Virus record (IMG/VR): IMGVR_UViG_3300006308_000068 | Span: 1-33,625 of that record | Source of the DNA: a virus | DNA length: 33,625 nt | Strand: one strand, 5' to 3' | Shown here: one piece after another, positions 6,327-14,730 of the stretch | How the letters are laid out: every line of letters starts with the position of its first letter | How positions within the stretch are numbered: the stretch's first letter is position 1 | Program-made: the position numbers and the translations under genes | The notes under the pieces: model-generated | The model's input: only the letters and a program-made list of their open reading frames with translations | Databases searched by the model: none | What the model was told of the DNA's origin: nothing

Positions 6327-6464
6327 ATGAGAAAAATCAAGGTTTTTTTAGTTGTGTGTTCGCTTTTTGTTCTAGTTTCTTGTGGAAACGTTCATAATTG
6401 CAGATTTTCCTATGACATAGACAAATTTCCGAATCGGGAAGCAGTTTACCTTTGCGATTTTTAG
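6327..6464 (+). CDS. small predicted lipoprotein
   Basis: A 45-residue protein with a textbook lipoprotein signal: MRKIKVF (basic n-region), a hydrophobic core, and a lipobox LVSC with lipidation Cys19 followed by Gly. The mature part is only about 27 residues, with two further Cys and a few charges, ending YLCDF. The TAG at 6462-6464 immediately precedes a late promoter. The size and lipobox are reminiscent of outer-membrane spanin subunits or other phage surface lipoproteins, but no partner is evident. No strong Shine-Dalgarno precedes the ATG. I judge it real mainly from the signal peptide. Confidence 0.5.
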   Translation: MRKIKVFLVVCSLFVLVSCGNVHNCRFSYDIDKFPNREAVYLCDF

Positions 6465-6472
6465 TATAAATA
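6465..6472 (+). promoter_or_regulatory. T4-type late promoter (TATAAATA)
   Basis: Exact TATAAATA directly after the lipoprotein stop codon and 7 bases before the ATG at 6480. It probably drives 6480-7590 (Cys-rich protein, basic protein, bL12, membrane peptide, PAAR). The very short distance to 6480 would give a leaderless first cistron; the next start at 6619 is well placed. Confidence 0.65.
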
Positions 6473-6479
6473 CTATATT

Positions 6480-6641
6480 ATGACTTATTGCAACAATTGT
6501 GGGAGAGAATCCCATTGCGGAAAGCCAAAGTACGAAATGATGGAAGCAAGAAAATTGGAAATCTGTAAATATTGTAGATGTGATGATAAAAAATGTAGTG
6601 CGAAAAGGAATAAACAGAATGTCAAAAGAAAAAAAGTTTAA
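6480..6641 (+). CDS. tiny Cys-rich, zinc-finger-like protein
   Basis: A 53-residue basic protein with Cys at 4, 7, 13, 29, 32, 34 and 39, including C4-x2-C7 and C29-x2-C32, the spacing of a two-knuckle zinc-binding module, followed by a Lys/Arg tail. Such small zinc ribbons often bind nucleic acid or partner proteins; the role here is inference. It follows the late promoter at 6465 and overlaps the next gene by 23 bases. No leader or Shine-Dalgarno fits between promoter and ATG, so translation may be leaderless. Confidence 0.55.
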   Translation: MTYCNNCGRESHCGKPKYEMMEARKLEICKYCRCDDKKCSAKRNKQNVKRKKV

Positions 6642-6825
6642 GTTTACAGATAATAAAGAAATAAATCAAGAAATAACTGCTACGAGTTGGAAAAAGGCAG
6701 TTAAATCTTTCCAAAATAAAGTAAAAGTGCCATTAATCTTTATGGAATGGATAAGTAAGAAAGGTGTTGAAATGACAAAGTGGCAAAAACTACCTATAGG
6801 TAGAAAAGACAAGATAGGAAAGTAA
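6619..6825 (+). CDS. small basic hypothetical protein
   Basis: A 68-residue Lys-rich protein beginning MSKEKKFKFTDNKE and ending KLPIGRKDKIGK, with no recognised domain. The middle (ATSWKKAVKSFQNKVKVPLIFMEWI) looks like a helix then a strand, as in small single-domain phage proteins. The ATG at 6619 has AGGA upstream and is preferred over in-frame ATGs at 6580 and 6583. It lies 3 bases before bL12 and is presumably co-transcribed with it. Confidence 0.6.
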   Translation: MSKEKKFKFTDNKEINQEITATSWKKAVKSFQNKVKVPLIFMEWISKKGVEMTKWQKLPIGRKDKIGK

Positions 6826-6828
6826 ATT

Positions 6829-7191
6829 ATGAGTAATATTGATACGTTAGTAGAACAATTGGGTAAATTAACAGTTATTGAAGCGGGTGAATTAGCAAAA
6901 AAACTAGAAAAGACTTGGGGTTTAGATTTAAATGCTATAATGAGTACACCTGCACCAGTTGAAGAAGTAAAAGAAGAATCTTTATTCAAAATTACACTAA
7001 CAGGTTTTGATCCTGATAAAAAAATTAGTGTAATTAAAGCAATTAGAGCTTTTAAAGATATGGGACTACTTGAAGCAAAGAATTTTGTAGAAGGTTGTCC
7101 TTCAATTATTGCCGAAGACCAAGCAAAAGATGAGGCAGATAAAATTAAGGCAGATATTGAGTCTGCTGGAGGTAAAATAGAGGTAAAATGA
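6829..7191 (+). CDS. rplL: ribosomal protein bL12 (L7/L12)
   Basis: A 120-residue, full-length homologue of the ribosomal stalk protein that recruits translation GTPases. The N-terminal dimerisation domain (LVEQLGKLTVIEAGELAKKLEKTWG), a short Pro/Ala/Val/Glu hinge (about 38-50) and the C-terminal domain (ITLTGFDPDKKISVIKAIRAF, LLEAKNFVEGCP, IESAGGKIEVK) are all present in order. Virus-encoded bL12 has been reported for pelagiphages and other marine viruses, so this supports the host inference. Its placement behind a late promoter, just before baseplate genes, suggests late supply of stalk subunits that could bias host ribosomes. The stop overlaps the next ATG (ATGA). Confidence 0.95.
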   Translation: MSNIDTLVEQLGKLTVIEAGELAKKLEKTWGLDLNAIMSTPAPVEEVKEESLFKITLTGFDPDKKISVIKAIRAFKDMGLLEAKNFVEGCPSIIAEDQAKDEADKIKADIESAGGKIEVK

Positions 7192-7286
7192 TAGAATATT
7201 TAAAAGACGCAAAAAAATGGTTAACTGAAACTAAAGTTCCAGTATACGTTTTAATATTAGTAGTTCTAATTTGGATATTAGCATAA
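7188..7286 (+). CDS. 32-residue single-span membrane peptide
   Basis: Starts in the ATGA overlap with bL12 and ends at a TAA at 7284-7286, 4 bases before the PAAR gene. An amphipathic basic N-terminus (MIEYLKDAKKWLTETK) leads into a membrane helix (VPVYVLILVVLIWILA) that runs to the C-terminus. Tight coupling on both sides makes it likely to be a real cistron. Small hydrophobic proteins near tail and lysis genes can act as holins or membrane anchors, but nothing here is specific. Confidence 0.5.
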   Translation: MIEYLKDAKKWLTETKVPVYVLILVVLIWILA

Positions 7287-7290
7287 AGCA

Positions 7291-7590
7291 ATGCCAGGTA
7301 TCAGTAGAAAAGGCGACCAATTAACAACAGGACACACTTGTGCTGGAGTAACTACGTTAGATACTCCAACACAATCTACTGTAAGAGCAAATAATATTGT
7401 TATAGCAAGAAAAACAGATAAAACTGTAGTACACCCAGCACCACCACCACCTTTTTGTCCAGCACACGTGATGATGGTTAATGTAGGAAGTTCTACAGTT
7501 AGAGTTGTAGGATTACCTGTATCACGAATTGGTGATAGCGCAGACGCAGGACAATTAATTAAAGGTTCTACTACTGTAAGAGCGGGTTAA
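7291..7590 (+). CDS. PAAR-domain spike-tip protein
   Basis: A 99-residue PAAR-repeat protein that caps the central baseplate spike and sharpens it for membrane penetration (the role of gp5.4 in T4). It shows the opening MPGISRKGDQLTTGHTCAG, repeated short beta-strands, the Pro-rich HPAPPPPFCPAH segment with likely metal-binding His/Cys, and VVGLPVSRIGDSADAGQLIKG, the Gly/Asp-rich strand turn typical of the family. It is the first baseplate gene of the late module and precedes gp25. Confidence 0.88.
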   Translation: MPGISRKGDQLTTGHTCAGVTTLDTPTQSTVRANNIVIARKTDKTVVHPAPPPPFCPAHVMMVNVGSSTVRVVGLPVSRIGDSADAGQLIKGSTTVRAG

Positions 7591-7594
7591 ACTG

Positions 7595-7602
7595 TATAAA
7601 TA
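7595..7602 (+). promoter_or_regulatory. T4-type late promoter (TATAAATA)
   Basis: Exact TATAAATA between the PAAR and gp25 genes, 8 bases before the gp25 ATG. It probably starts transcription of the long baseplate run 7611-13192. The short leader leaves no room for a Shine-Dalgarno. Confidence 0.65.
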
Positions 7603-7610
7603 TTACAGTT

Positions 7611-8093
7611 ATGGCACAAAGCAATTCAGCATTTTTAGATGATTATACAAAACACGTTAAAAGTACTAGTACTAGAACATCTAGGAAATTTAAAGATATA
7701 GATTTAGACTTTGGTAGAAATCCAGTTACTAATGACGTTAATGTGGTTGAAGACGCAATAGCAATAAAGAGGTCTGTTAAAAATTTAATACAAACAAATT
7801 TCTATGAAAGACCTTTCCATCCAGAATTAGGTTGTGGTGTAAGGGGATTGCTTTTTGAAAATTATTCTCCAGTATTGAATGTCTATTTAAAAAGAAAAAT
7901 AGAAGAGTGTTTAATTAATAATGAACCTAGAATTGAGTTAACTGGTATTATGATAAATGGAGATGATTTTGAAAAAGGTGCAAGAGTTAGTGGTAATGCT
8001 GATGAGAATAGATTAGATGTAACCATATATTTTAATATTATAGGTGTACCAGAACCACAAGAAACAGCAATAAGTTTACAAAGGTTAAGATAA
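7611..8093 (+). CDS. 25: baseplate wedge protein gp25
   Basis: A 160-residue GPW/gp25-family protein with lysozyme-like fold ancestry, a conserved element of the baseplate wedge and of contractile injection machines, where it helps initiate sheath assembly. Family features are AIKRSVKNLIQTNFYERPFHPELGCGVRGLLFENYSP (about 46-82), with the RPFxPxxG turn, and the LTGIMING strand. An N-terminal extension of about 40 residues is basic. Gene order gp25 then gp6 is T4-like, with one insertion in between. The start is the ATG just after the late promoter. Confidence 0.9.
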   Translation: MAQSNSAFLDDYTKHVKSTSTRTSRKFKDIDLDFGRNPVTNDVNVVEDAIAIKRSVKNLIQTNFYERPFHPELGCGVRGLLFENYSPVLNVYLKRKIEECLINNEPRIELTGIMINGDDFEKGARVSGNADENRLDVTIYFNIIGVPEPQETAISLQRLR

Positions 8094-8100
8094 GAAGATT

Positions 8101-8742
8101 ATGAGTGAATATAATAAATTTTTAGAAAGAACAATTGCAAAATCACAGCAATGTAATAGGAATTGGGATTTATCTAAACAAATTCCAGATAAAGATATTA
8201 AAACGATGGAACAGGCGGTGACACAATGTTCATCTAAACAAAACCGTGTATTTTATAAAGTTCTATATACACAAGACCGTAATAAGATTGAAGCAATACA
8301 TAATGCTACAGATGGTTTTACATATCGTTTGCAAAAGGACAAAGATGGTAATTATTTAACAATTACTAATCCTCAAGTATTAGCAAATACATTATTTGTT
8401 TTTGCAAAAGATAGAGATGATAATATGGAAGCCAGAACGGATAAAGAGAATGAACTTGGCATAGAAGAAGAAAGAAATTCTGAAGACGGAAAGACGGATG
8501 AAAATCGTGCAATTGGAATTGCTGCTGGATATTTAACTCTTACTGCTAATCTTTTAGGATATGAATCAGGTTGTTGCCAGTGTTTTGATGGAGATAAAGT
8601 TAAAAGTATATTAGGTGAAGATGTATTTTTGTTAATGGGTGTAGGTTATGGTGATAAAACAAGACCACGAAAAGAACATCATATGGATCCAAGCATTACA
8701 TTTCCTTCTTTCAATAAAAAAATAAAAGTAGAACGAGTATAA
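8101..8742 (+). CDS. nitroreductase-like protein within the baseplate operon
   Basis: A 213-residue protein with nitroreductase-family traits. RNWDLSKQIPDKDIKTMEQAVTQCSSKQN (about 20-48) matches the N-terminal helix/FMN-phosphate region, and GIAAGYLTLTANLLGYESGCCQCFD (138-162) with LMGVGYG (178-184) matches the C-terminal dimer-core pattern of these FMN enzymes. The assignment is by motif only. A redox enzyme between gp25 and gp6 is unusual from T4's viewpoint. It could be a virion component, a repurposed fold or a metabolic gene riding the late operon. It sits 7 and 4 bases from its neighbours. Confidence 0.65.
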   Translation: MSEYNKFLERTIAKSQQCNRNWDLSKQIPDKDIKTMEQAVTQCSSKQNRVFYKVLYTQDRNKIEAIHNATDGFTYRLQKDKDGNYLTITNPQVLANTLFVFAKDRDDNMEARTDKENELGIEEERNSEDGKTDENRAIGIAAGYLTLTANLLGYESGCCQCFDGDKVKSILGEDVFLLMGVGYGDKTRPRKEHHMDPSITFPSFNKKIKVERV

Positions 8743-8746
8743 TAAG

Positions 8747-10600
8747 ATGTCACAACATAAATTACAAATATCAGAATTAGATTTTGATTTAATTAAAGCA
8801 AATTTAAAAACATTTTTACAAAGTCAAACTCAATTTCAAGACTATGATTTTGAAGGGTCTAGTTTATCTATTCTATTAGATGTACTATCATATAACACTC
8901 ACTACTTGTCATACATTGCTAATATGTCAACTAATGAAATGTATTTGGATAGTGCTGATATTAGAAAAAATATTGTTTCATTAGCAAAGATGTTAGGATA
9001 TACTCCTACATCTCCTAGAGCACCAAGAGCGTCTATTGATGTTGTTGTTAATGGCGCAACAGGTTCGTCTGTTACAATGCAGAAGGGAACAGTTTTCACA
9101 ACTACAGTTGATACAGTTGATTATCAATACGTGACTAATGAAGATATAACAATTTCACCAGTAAATGGAGTTTATAAATTTGAAAATGTGCCTCTTTATG
9201 AAGGAACATTGGTTACATTTAAATATACATATGACACAAATGATACTGACCAGAAATTTGTTATACCTAGTGTTTTAGCAGATACTTCAACTTTAAAAGT
9301 TATTGTTCAAACTAGTGGAACAGATACAGCACAAAAGGTTTATACAGTAGCGGGTGGTTATAATGATGTATCAAGTATTTCAAAAGTATATTTTATACAA
9401 GAAGGTGTAAGTAATAAGTATGAAATTTATTTTGGTGATGGTGTAACAGGTAGAAAATTAGAAGATGGTAATATTGTAATAATGGAATATATTGTAACTA
9501 ATACAATAAATTCAAACGGTGCTTCAAAATTTAATTTATCAGGAAATGTTGGTGGATTTACAAACGTAACTATAACAACTGAATCAAATTCTTCAGGTGG
9601 TGCAATTGGAGAATCAAATGAGTCAATAAAATTTAATGCACCTTTACAATATGGTGCTCAAGATAGAGCAGTTACAGCAACTGATTATGAAACTATAGTT
9701 AAATCAATTTATCCAAATGCATTATCAGTAAGTGCTTGGGGTGGAGAAGATGATGAAACTCCAACTTACGGTGTTGTAAATATTTCAATTAAAGCAAAAT
9801 CAGGAACAGTATTATCAGATACATCAAAAGCAGATATAGTAACTCAATTAAAACCTTATAACGTTGCTTCAGTAAGACCAATTATAAAAGATCCAGAAGC
9901 AACTTCTGTATTAATTACTTCAAATGTTAAGTATGACGCAAAGGCAACAGCAAAAACTGCTGATACTATAAAGGCAGATGTTATTGATAAGTTACTAGCT
10001 TATAATACTTCTACTTTACAAAAGTTTGATTCAGTATTTAGATTTTCAAAAGTTACAGGTTTGATTGATAATACAGATGATAGTATTTTATCAAACATCA
10101 CAACTGTTAAAATAAGAAAATCTTTCCAACCTATACTTTTAACATCTTCAAAATATAGTATCTATTTTAGAAATGCATTATATAATCCACACTCTGGACA
10201 TATGGCAAGTACAGGTGGAATATTAAGTTCATCTGGATTTAAAATTGATGGTAATGATAACGAATGCTTTTTTGATGATGATGGCGCAGGTAATGTAAGA
10301 TTATATTATTTGTCAAGTGGAGTAAAATCTTATTTAAATTCAACACAAGGTACTATTGATTATGGCACAGGTGCAATAATAATTAATTCATTAAACATTG
10401 CTAGTATATCAAATATTAGAGGCACAACTTCAACAGTAGTTGAATTAACAGTAACACCAAGTTCTAATGATGTTGTTCCAGTTAGAGACCAAATTGTTGA
10501 AATGGATATTGCAAATTCAACTATAACGGTTACTGCTGATAGTTTTGTAGGAGGAAGTGCTGAGGCAGGTGTGGGATACACAACTACTTCCAGTTATTAA
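8747..10600 (+). CDS. 6: baseplate wedge protein gp6
   Basis: A 617-residue gp6-like protein, the wedge subunit that forms the continuous inner ring of the baseplate. The N-terminal signature LDFDLIKANLKTFLQSQTQFQDYDFEGSSLSILLDVLSYNTHY (about 8-50) and ADIRKNIVSLAKMLGYTP (70-87) are diagnostic of the gp6/J-like family. Later stretches such as FGDGVTGRKL, GAQDRAVTATDYETIV and VNISIKAKSGT match the J-like domain. The C-terminal third is beta-rich and more divergent. The length is close to T4 gp6 (660). Confidence 0.92.
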   Translation: MSQHKLQISELDFDLIKANLKTFLQSQTQFQDYDFEGSSLSILLDVLSYNTHYLSYIANMSTNEMYLDSADIRKNIVSLAKMLGYTPTSPRAPRASIDVVVNGATGSSVTMQKGTVFTTTVDTVDYQYVTNEDITISPVNGVYKFENVPLYEGTLVTFKYTYDTNDTDQKFVIPSVLADTSTLKVIVQTSGTDTAQKVYTVAGGYNDVSSISKVYFIQEGVSNKYEIYFGDGVTGRKLEDGNIVIMEYIVTNTINSNGASKFNLSGNVGGFTNVTITTESNSSGGAIGESNESIKFNAPLQYGAQDRAVTATDYETIVKSIYPNALSVSAWGGEDDETPTYGVVNISIKAKSGTVLSDTSKADIVTQLKPYNVASVRPIIKDPEATSVLITSNVKYDAKATAKTADTIKADVIDKLLAYNTSTLQKFDSVFRFSKVTGLIDNTDDSILSNITTVKIRKSFQPILLTSSKYSIYFRNALYNPHSGHMASTGGILSSSGFKIDGNDNECFFDDDGAGNVRLYYLSSGVKSYLNSTQGTIDYGTGAIIINSLNIASISNIRGTTSTVVELTVTPSSNDVVPVRDQIVEMDIANSTITVTADSFVGGSAEAGVGYTTTSSY

Positions 10601-10606
10601 TGACAA

Positions 10607-13192
10607 ATGGCAAAATTTAATGATAAGATTTCTACAATACTTTCTGGTCAACTACCTGAATTCGTAGTTACTGAACATCCAAAGTTTGCTGAATTTCTTA
10701 AAGTCTATTACCAATTACTAGAGTCCGCTGAGTTATCAGTAACTTCTGTTAAATCTACAGAAGGTATCTTATTAGAAACAGAAACAGACCAAGCAAATAA
10801 TTTAGTTTTAAATGCAAGTGCTTTAGGTAGTGCAAGAACATCACTTGACGCAGGTGATAAACTTATTTTTGAAATTTACTCTGGTACTGAATATGGAAAA
10901 TTTGAAAGAGGTGAAACAATTACAGGACAAACTTCTGGTGCAACTGCTGTTGTATTAACAGAAGATTTAGATACTAAACGTTTATTCATAAGTGCTAATA
11001 GTAAATTTATAACAGGTGAAATAATTGTAGGTGGTAGTTCAAATGCTTATGCAACAATAAATAATTATAAACCCAATCCAGTAAATAATATTGCTGACCT
11101 AGTTAACTTTAGAGATCCAGATAATGTAATTAGTAATTTCTTATCAAATTTTAGAGATGAGTTTCTTGCAACACTACCAGATACATTAGCAAATCAAGTT
11201 GACAAAAGAAGTCTTATAAAAAATGTTAAATCACTTTATCGTTCAAAAGGAACGAATAGAGGACACGAAATATTTTTTAGAATATTATTCAATGAAGAAT
11301 CACAAACCTTTTATCCAAGAGAACAAATATTAAGAATATCAGATGGTAAGTATGATACATTAAAAGTTTTAAGAGCTATTGCTGATATTGGCGATACAGC
11401 ACAATTAGTTGGAAGAACAATTACAGGTGCAAATAGTGGTGCCTATGCAGTTGTTGAAAATGTTACCAATTTTCAAATAGGTGCAGATACAGTTACAGAA
11501 TTTATTTTAAATAGTGATTCTATTCAAGGCACATTTCAAATTGGAGAACAACTACAAGGTTCTGCTTCAGATGAAGACGATTGGTATATTAAAGCAACTA
11601 TAACAGGAATACCAGGAACAAAATCACTTACAAATGATGGTGCATTAAATGAAACTACTGATACAATTAAAGTTATTGCAGGTGGAGTTGGTGCTATATT
11701 TAATATTGATGAAGTTGGTTCTGGTGGAATAACAGATATTGTAATTAATAATAAAGGAATAAATTATGAAGTCGGTGATAAATTAGTATTTGATAATACT
11801 GGAACAGGTGGAAGGGATGCTGCTGGATTTGTAAGAGTTATTAATGGTGGTATTGCAGGTGAAGATTCTGACCAAATAGTTTTAGAAGATGGTACTATGG
11901 CAGCAGACCCATATTTTGGTAATAGTATTATGCAAGAATTAGGAACAGGCACAGGAACAATTGAAAAGATATTTTTAATTTATAATGGAACAGGATATAC
12001 TTCTTTACCTGGCGTAACTATAACATCATCAGGCGGTTCAACTGGAAGTGTAAAGGCGTGGGGTGATGAAATTGGAAGAATTATTGCATTAAAAACAATT
12101 GAGTTAGGAAAAAAATATCAAGACGCTCCTAGTCCTCCAGTATTAGAATTTTATAACAGTTGTGTATTAACAGGTGCTACTGGTCTATTTACAGTAGGGC
12201 AATCTTGTACAGTTTCAGGTGGACAAGGAACAATTGTTTCATATAACACTTCTACAAATGTATTAAGAATTAAAAGTATTACAGGTGCATTTACAGAAGG
12301 TCAATTATTATCAGCAGATTCAGGTGGGTCAGGAACTATTGCTAAAATTGATGTTGCAACAGCAAATGTCAATGTAGTTTCAGTTTCAGATACAGATGGT
12401 AAATTTATTAATGAAGATGGTAAACTTTCTGAAGTAACAATGAAAGTACAAGATAGTAGATACTATCAAGATTTTTCTTATGTATTAAAAGTTGCTAGTT
12501 CTATTGCAGTATGGCGGGACGCATTTAAAAAGACAATGCATACAGCAGGATTCTATTTTACAGGTCAAGTAGATATTACTTCACAACTAGATGTTAGAGG
12601 AACACTACCATTAGTTGGTGCTGTTTCTGGTAGAACAGAAGTTGAAATACCATTAATTGCAATTCTTAATACTTTATTCTCGGTGATATTTGGTAGAAGA
12701 TTAGGAACGATAGATGATGGAACATCTTTAAGAGCAAAACCTCTTGAACCAGGAGCTATTGATTTAGACCATAATACAAATGAACATTTTGAAGCAAATC
12801 AAAGAGATTTAACTTTAACAAGACCTGGATTAACAATAGATTATTTGAGTAGAAAAAGGGCAACAATAGGTGGTCAATTTGTTAAAGCTGGTTACGCATA
12901 TGCTGGACCAAAATGGGGAACACTTAATAAGTATGCAAATACTATATTTAATACTTCAATTGGTGGTACAGGACATACGTTTGAACAATTAAATAATTTA
13001 AAAATATTTGGAACAAGAACTAGTTTAGATGGTCAAGGTGGAGTATTCCTAATGTCTTCTCATCCTGAAGGACAGAAAGTTAAAATGGCTCTTGCGTTTC
13101 CTTCATTCTTAACTTATAGTAATAATGAGTTTAGTAATACAGTAACTAACTTCTCTCAAACAGGACCAACTTTTGATGATACAACACCGTAA
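10607..13192 (+). CDS. large baseplate wedge protein in the gp7 position
   Basis: An 861-residue structural protein. The N-terminus (ISTILSGQLPEFVVTEHPKFAEFLKVYYQLLE) and LADLVNFRDPDNVISNFLSNFRDEFLATLP through KSLYRSKGTNRGHEIFFRILF (about 160-230) match a large protein found after gp6 in marine T4-like phages. T4 has gp7 in this slot; homology to gp7 itself is inferred from order, not seen. Several copies of a beta motif (GExITGxTSGAT and variants) lie at roughly 105-120, 140-155 and 265-280, plus Gly-rich stretches resembling fibre modules. The C-terminus contains a helical segment around WRDAFKKTMHTAGFYFTG. Confidence 0.75.
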   Translation: MAKFNDKISTILSGQLPEFVVTEHPKFAEFLKVYYQLLESAELSVTSVKSTEGILLETETDQANNLVLNASALGSARTSLDAGDKLIFEIYSGTEYGKFERGETITGQTSGATAVVLTEDLDTKRLFISANSKFITGEIIVGGSSNAYATINNYKPNPVNNIADLVNFRDPDNVISNFLSNFRDEFLATLPDTLANQVDKRSLIKNVKSLYRSKGTNRGHEIFFRILFNEESQTFYPREQILRISDGKYDTLKVLRAIADIGDTAQLVGRTITGANSGAYAVVENVTNFQIGADTVTEFILNSDSIQGTFQIGEQLQGSASDEDDWYIKATITGIPGTKSLTNDGALNETTDTIKVIAGGVGAIFNIDEVGSGGITDIVINNKGINYEVGDKLVFDNTGTGGRDAAGFVRVINGGIAGEDSDQIVLEDGTMAADPYFGNSIMQELGTGTGTIEKIFLIYNGTGYTSLPGVTITSSGGSTGSVKAWGDEIGRIIALKTIELGKKYQDAPSPPVLEFYNSCVLTGATGLFTVGQSCTVSGGQGTIVSYNTSTNVLRIKSITGAFTEGQLLSADSGGSGTIAKIDVATANVNVVSVSDTDGKFINEDGKLSEVTMKVQDSRYYQDFSYVLKVASSIAVWRDAFKKTMHTAGFYFTGQVDITSQLDVRGTLPLVGAVSGRTEVEIPLIAILNTLFSVIFGRRLGTIDDGTSLRAKPLEPGAIDLDHNTNEHFEANQRDLTLTRPGLTIDYLSRKRATIGGQFVKAGYAYAGPKWGTLNKYANTIFNTSIGGTGHTFEQLNNLKIFGTRTSLDGQGGVFLMSSHPEGQKVKMALAFPSFLTYSNNEFSNTVTNFSQTGPTFDDTTP

Positions 13193-13197
13193 ATGAT

Positions 13198-13205
13198 TAT
13201 AAATA
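13198..13205 (+). promoter_or_regulatory. T4-type late promoter (TATAAATA)
   Basis: Exact TATAAATA in the short gap after the gp7-position gene, 21 bases before the ATG at 13227, with an AAGGAAG ribosome site in the leader. It drives the fibre/adhesin pair 13227-16029. Confidence 0.75.
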
Positions 13206-13226
13206 GTAAAGTAATTTAAGGAAGAA

Positions 13227-14729
13227 ATGGCAAAAAAATCAATAGATATAGGATCAGCAGCTAATGACGGAACAGGTAGTAACCTACGTGTTGGTGGTGG
13301 TATTATAAATGATAACTTTAATGAAATTTATACTGCTCTAGGTGACGGTACTACTATAGACCAGAATAGATTACTTAATTTAGCAGGTGGTACTGGTATT
13401 GATACTACTTTAGTTGGTAATACTTTAACTTTTGATATTGACGCTACAGTTCTTACAGAAACATCAACAGATACATTAACAAATAAATCAATTGATTTAG
13501 CAACTAATACCATTACAGGTACTACAGCACAATTTAATACTGCTTTGTCAGGTGATGATTTTGCGACACTTTCTGGTGTAGAAGTTCTTACAAGTAAAAC
13601 TTTAACTACTGCTACTCTTGGTGGTAAATTGATAAACGATTCTGGTGATATGGAGTTAGAACCTGTTACTGCTAATTTAGTAATTAGAGGTGATGGTTCT
13701 TCCCAAGACGCAAAAATTACACTAAATTGTGATGCTAATACACACGGACAGACTATAACAGCACAACCTCATAGTTCGGGTCAAACTAACACAATGTTAT
13801 TACCAAAAGGCGGTAATTCAACTTTAGTTTCAGAAATTGCAACACAAACTTTAACAAATAAAACTTTAGACAGTCCAGTTATTAACACACCAACAGGTGA
13901 TGTAGTATCATTATCAGGTTTTCAAACCCTTACAAATAAAACTATTTTAACTCCTGTAATTACAGGTTCTTTATTCAATATTGCAGATGATACATCAACA
14001 ACTTCTTCCATAGCACAAGGAGATGTTTTTAAAATATCTGGTGGTACTGGTATAACAACAGTTGTAAGTGGTGATACTGTTACACTAACAGCTGGAGGAC
14101 TTACAAATTCAGAATTAAGTGGTACTGCTGGAATTTCAAATGCTAATTTAGCAAATGATTCAGTTACTATTGGTTCTACAGCAATTTCATTAGGATCAAC
14201 TGCTTCAACAGTAAATGGTTTATCACTAATAGGTTCTGCTTATATAACAGTTAGTGGACAAAATTCAGCAATAAGATTTAATCACGCAAACTTAGCAGCC
14301 TTTCCTAATTCAACTACTTATTCAGGTACACCTGCTTTAGCAGAAGATACACTTAAACCTTATATAGCAACTACTTCAGGTTGGGTTGAAATGTTAACAG
14401 AAAATTCTAGTGCTGATGATATTTCAAATGTAAGTATGACAGGAATTACTGATGGACAAGTATTGGCTTGGAATTCTTCAACTACAAAATTTGAACCAAC
14501 AGCTGCCGCTTCAGCTACACCTTTCACAACAGATAAATCACACGTAGGTGATGGTTCAACAACAGGATTTACAATTCTTGGTAGTAGAACTGTAGATAAT
14601 ATTTTAGTATTTGTAAATGGTATTTGTTTAGTACCAACAGACGATTATACATATGCTGGAACAACATTAACTTTCATAACAGCACCTGCCACTAGTGCAG
14701 AAATAGTAATAAGATATTTAGGATCATAA
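13227..14729 (+). CDS. tail-fibre protein with TLTNKT repeats
   Basis: A 500-residue Ser/Thr/Gly-rich fibrous protein. The N-terminus (IDIGSAANDGTGSNLRVGGGIINDNFNEIYTALGDG) is a common attachment domain in marine phage fibres. The repeat TLTNKT/S recurs four times (near residues 82, 130, 210 and 236), each followed by a short beta turn. This is a typical trimeric beta-helix shaft pattern. The C-terminal 65 residues (DGSTTGFTILGSRTVDNILVFVNGICLVP) form a compact tip domain. Receptor binding is inferred. Confidence 0.8.
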   Translation: MAKKSIDIGSAANDGTGSNLRVGGGIINDNFNEIYTALGDGTTIDQNRLLNLAGGTGIDTTLVGNTLTFDIDATVLTETSTDTLTNKSIDLATNTITGTTAQFNTALSGDDFATLSGVEVLTSKTLTTATLGGKLINDSGDMELEPVTANLVIRGDGSSQDAKITLNCDANTHGQTITAQPHSSGQTNTMLLPKGGNSTLVSEIATQTLTNKTLDSPVINTPTGDVVSLSGFQTLTNKTILTPVITGSLFNIADDTSTTSSIAQGDVFKISGGTGITTVVSGDTVTLTAGGLTNSELSGTAGISNANLANDSVTIGSTAISLGSTASTVNGLSLIGSAYITVSGQNSAIRFNHANLAAFPNSTTYSGTPALAEDTLKPYIATTSGWVEMLTENSSADDISNVSMTGITDGQVLAWNSSTTKFEPTAAASATPFTTDKSHVGDGSTTGFTILGSRTVDNILVFVNGICLVPTDDYTYAGTTLTFITAPATSAEIVIRYLGS

Positions 14730-14730
14730 A

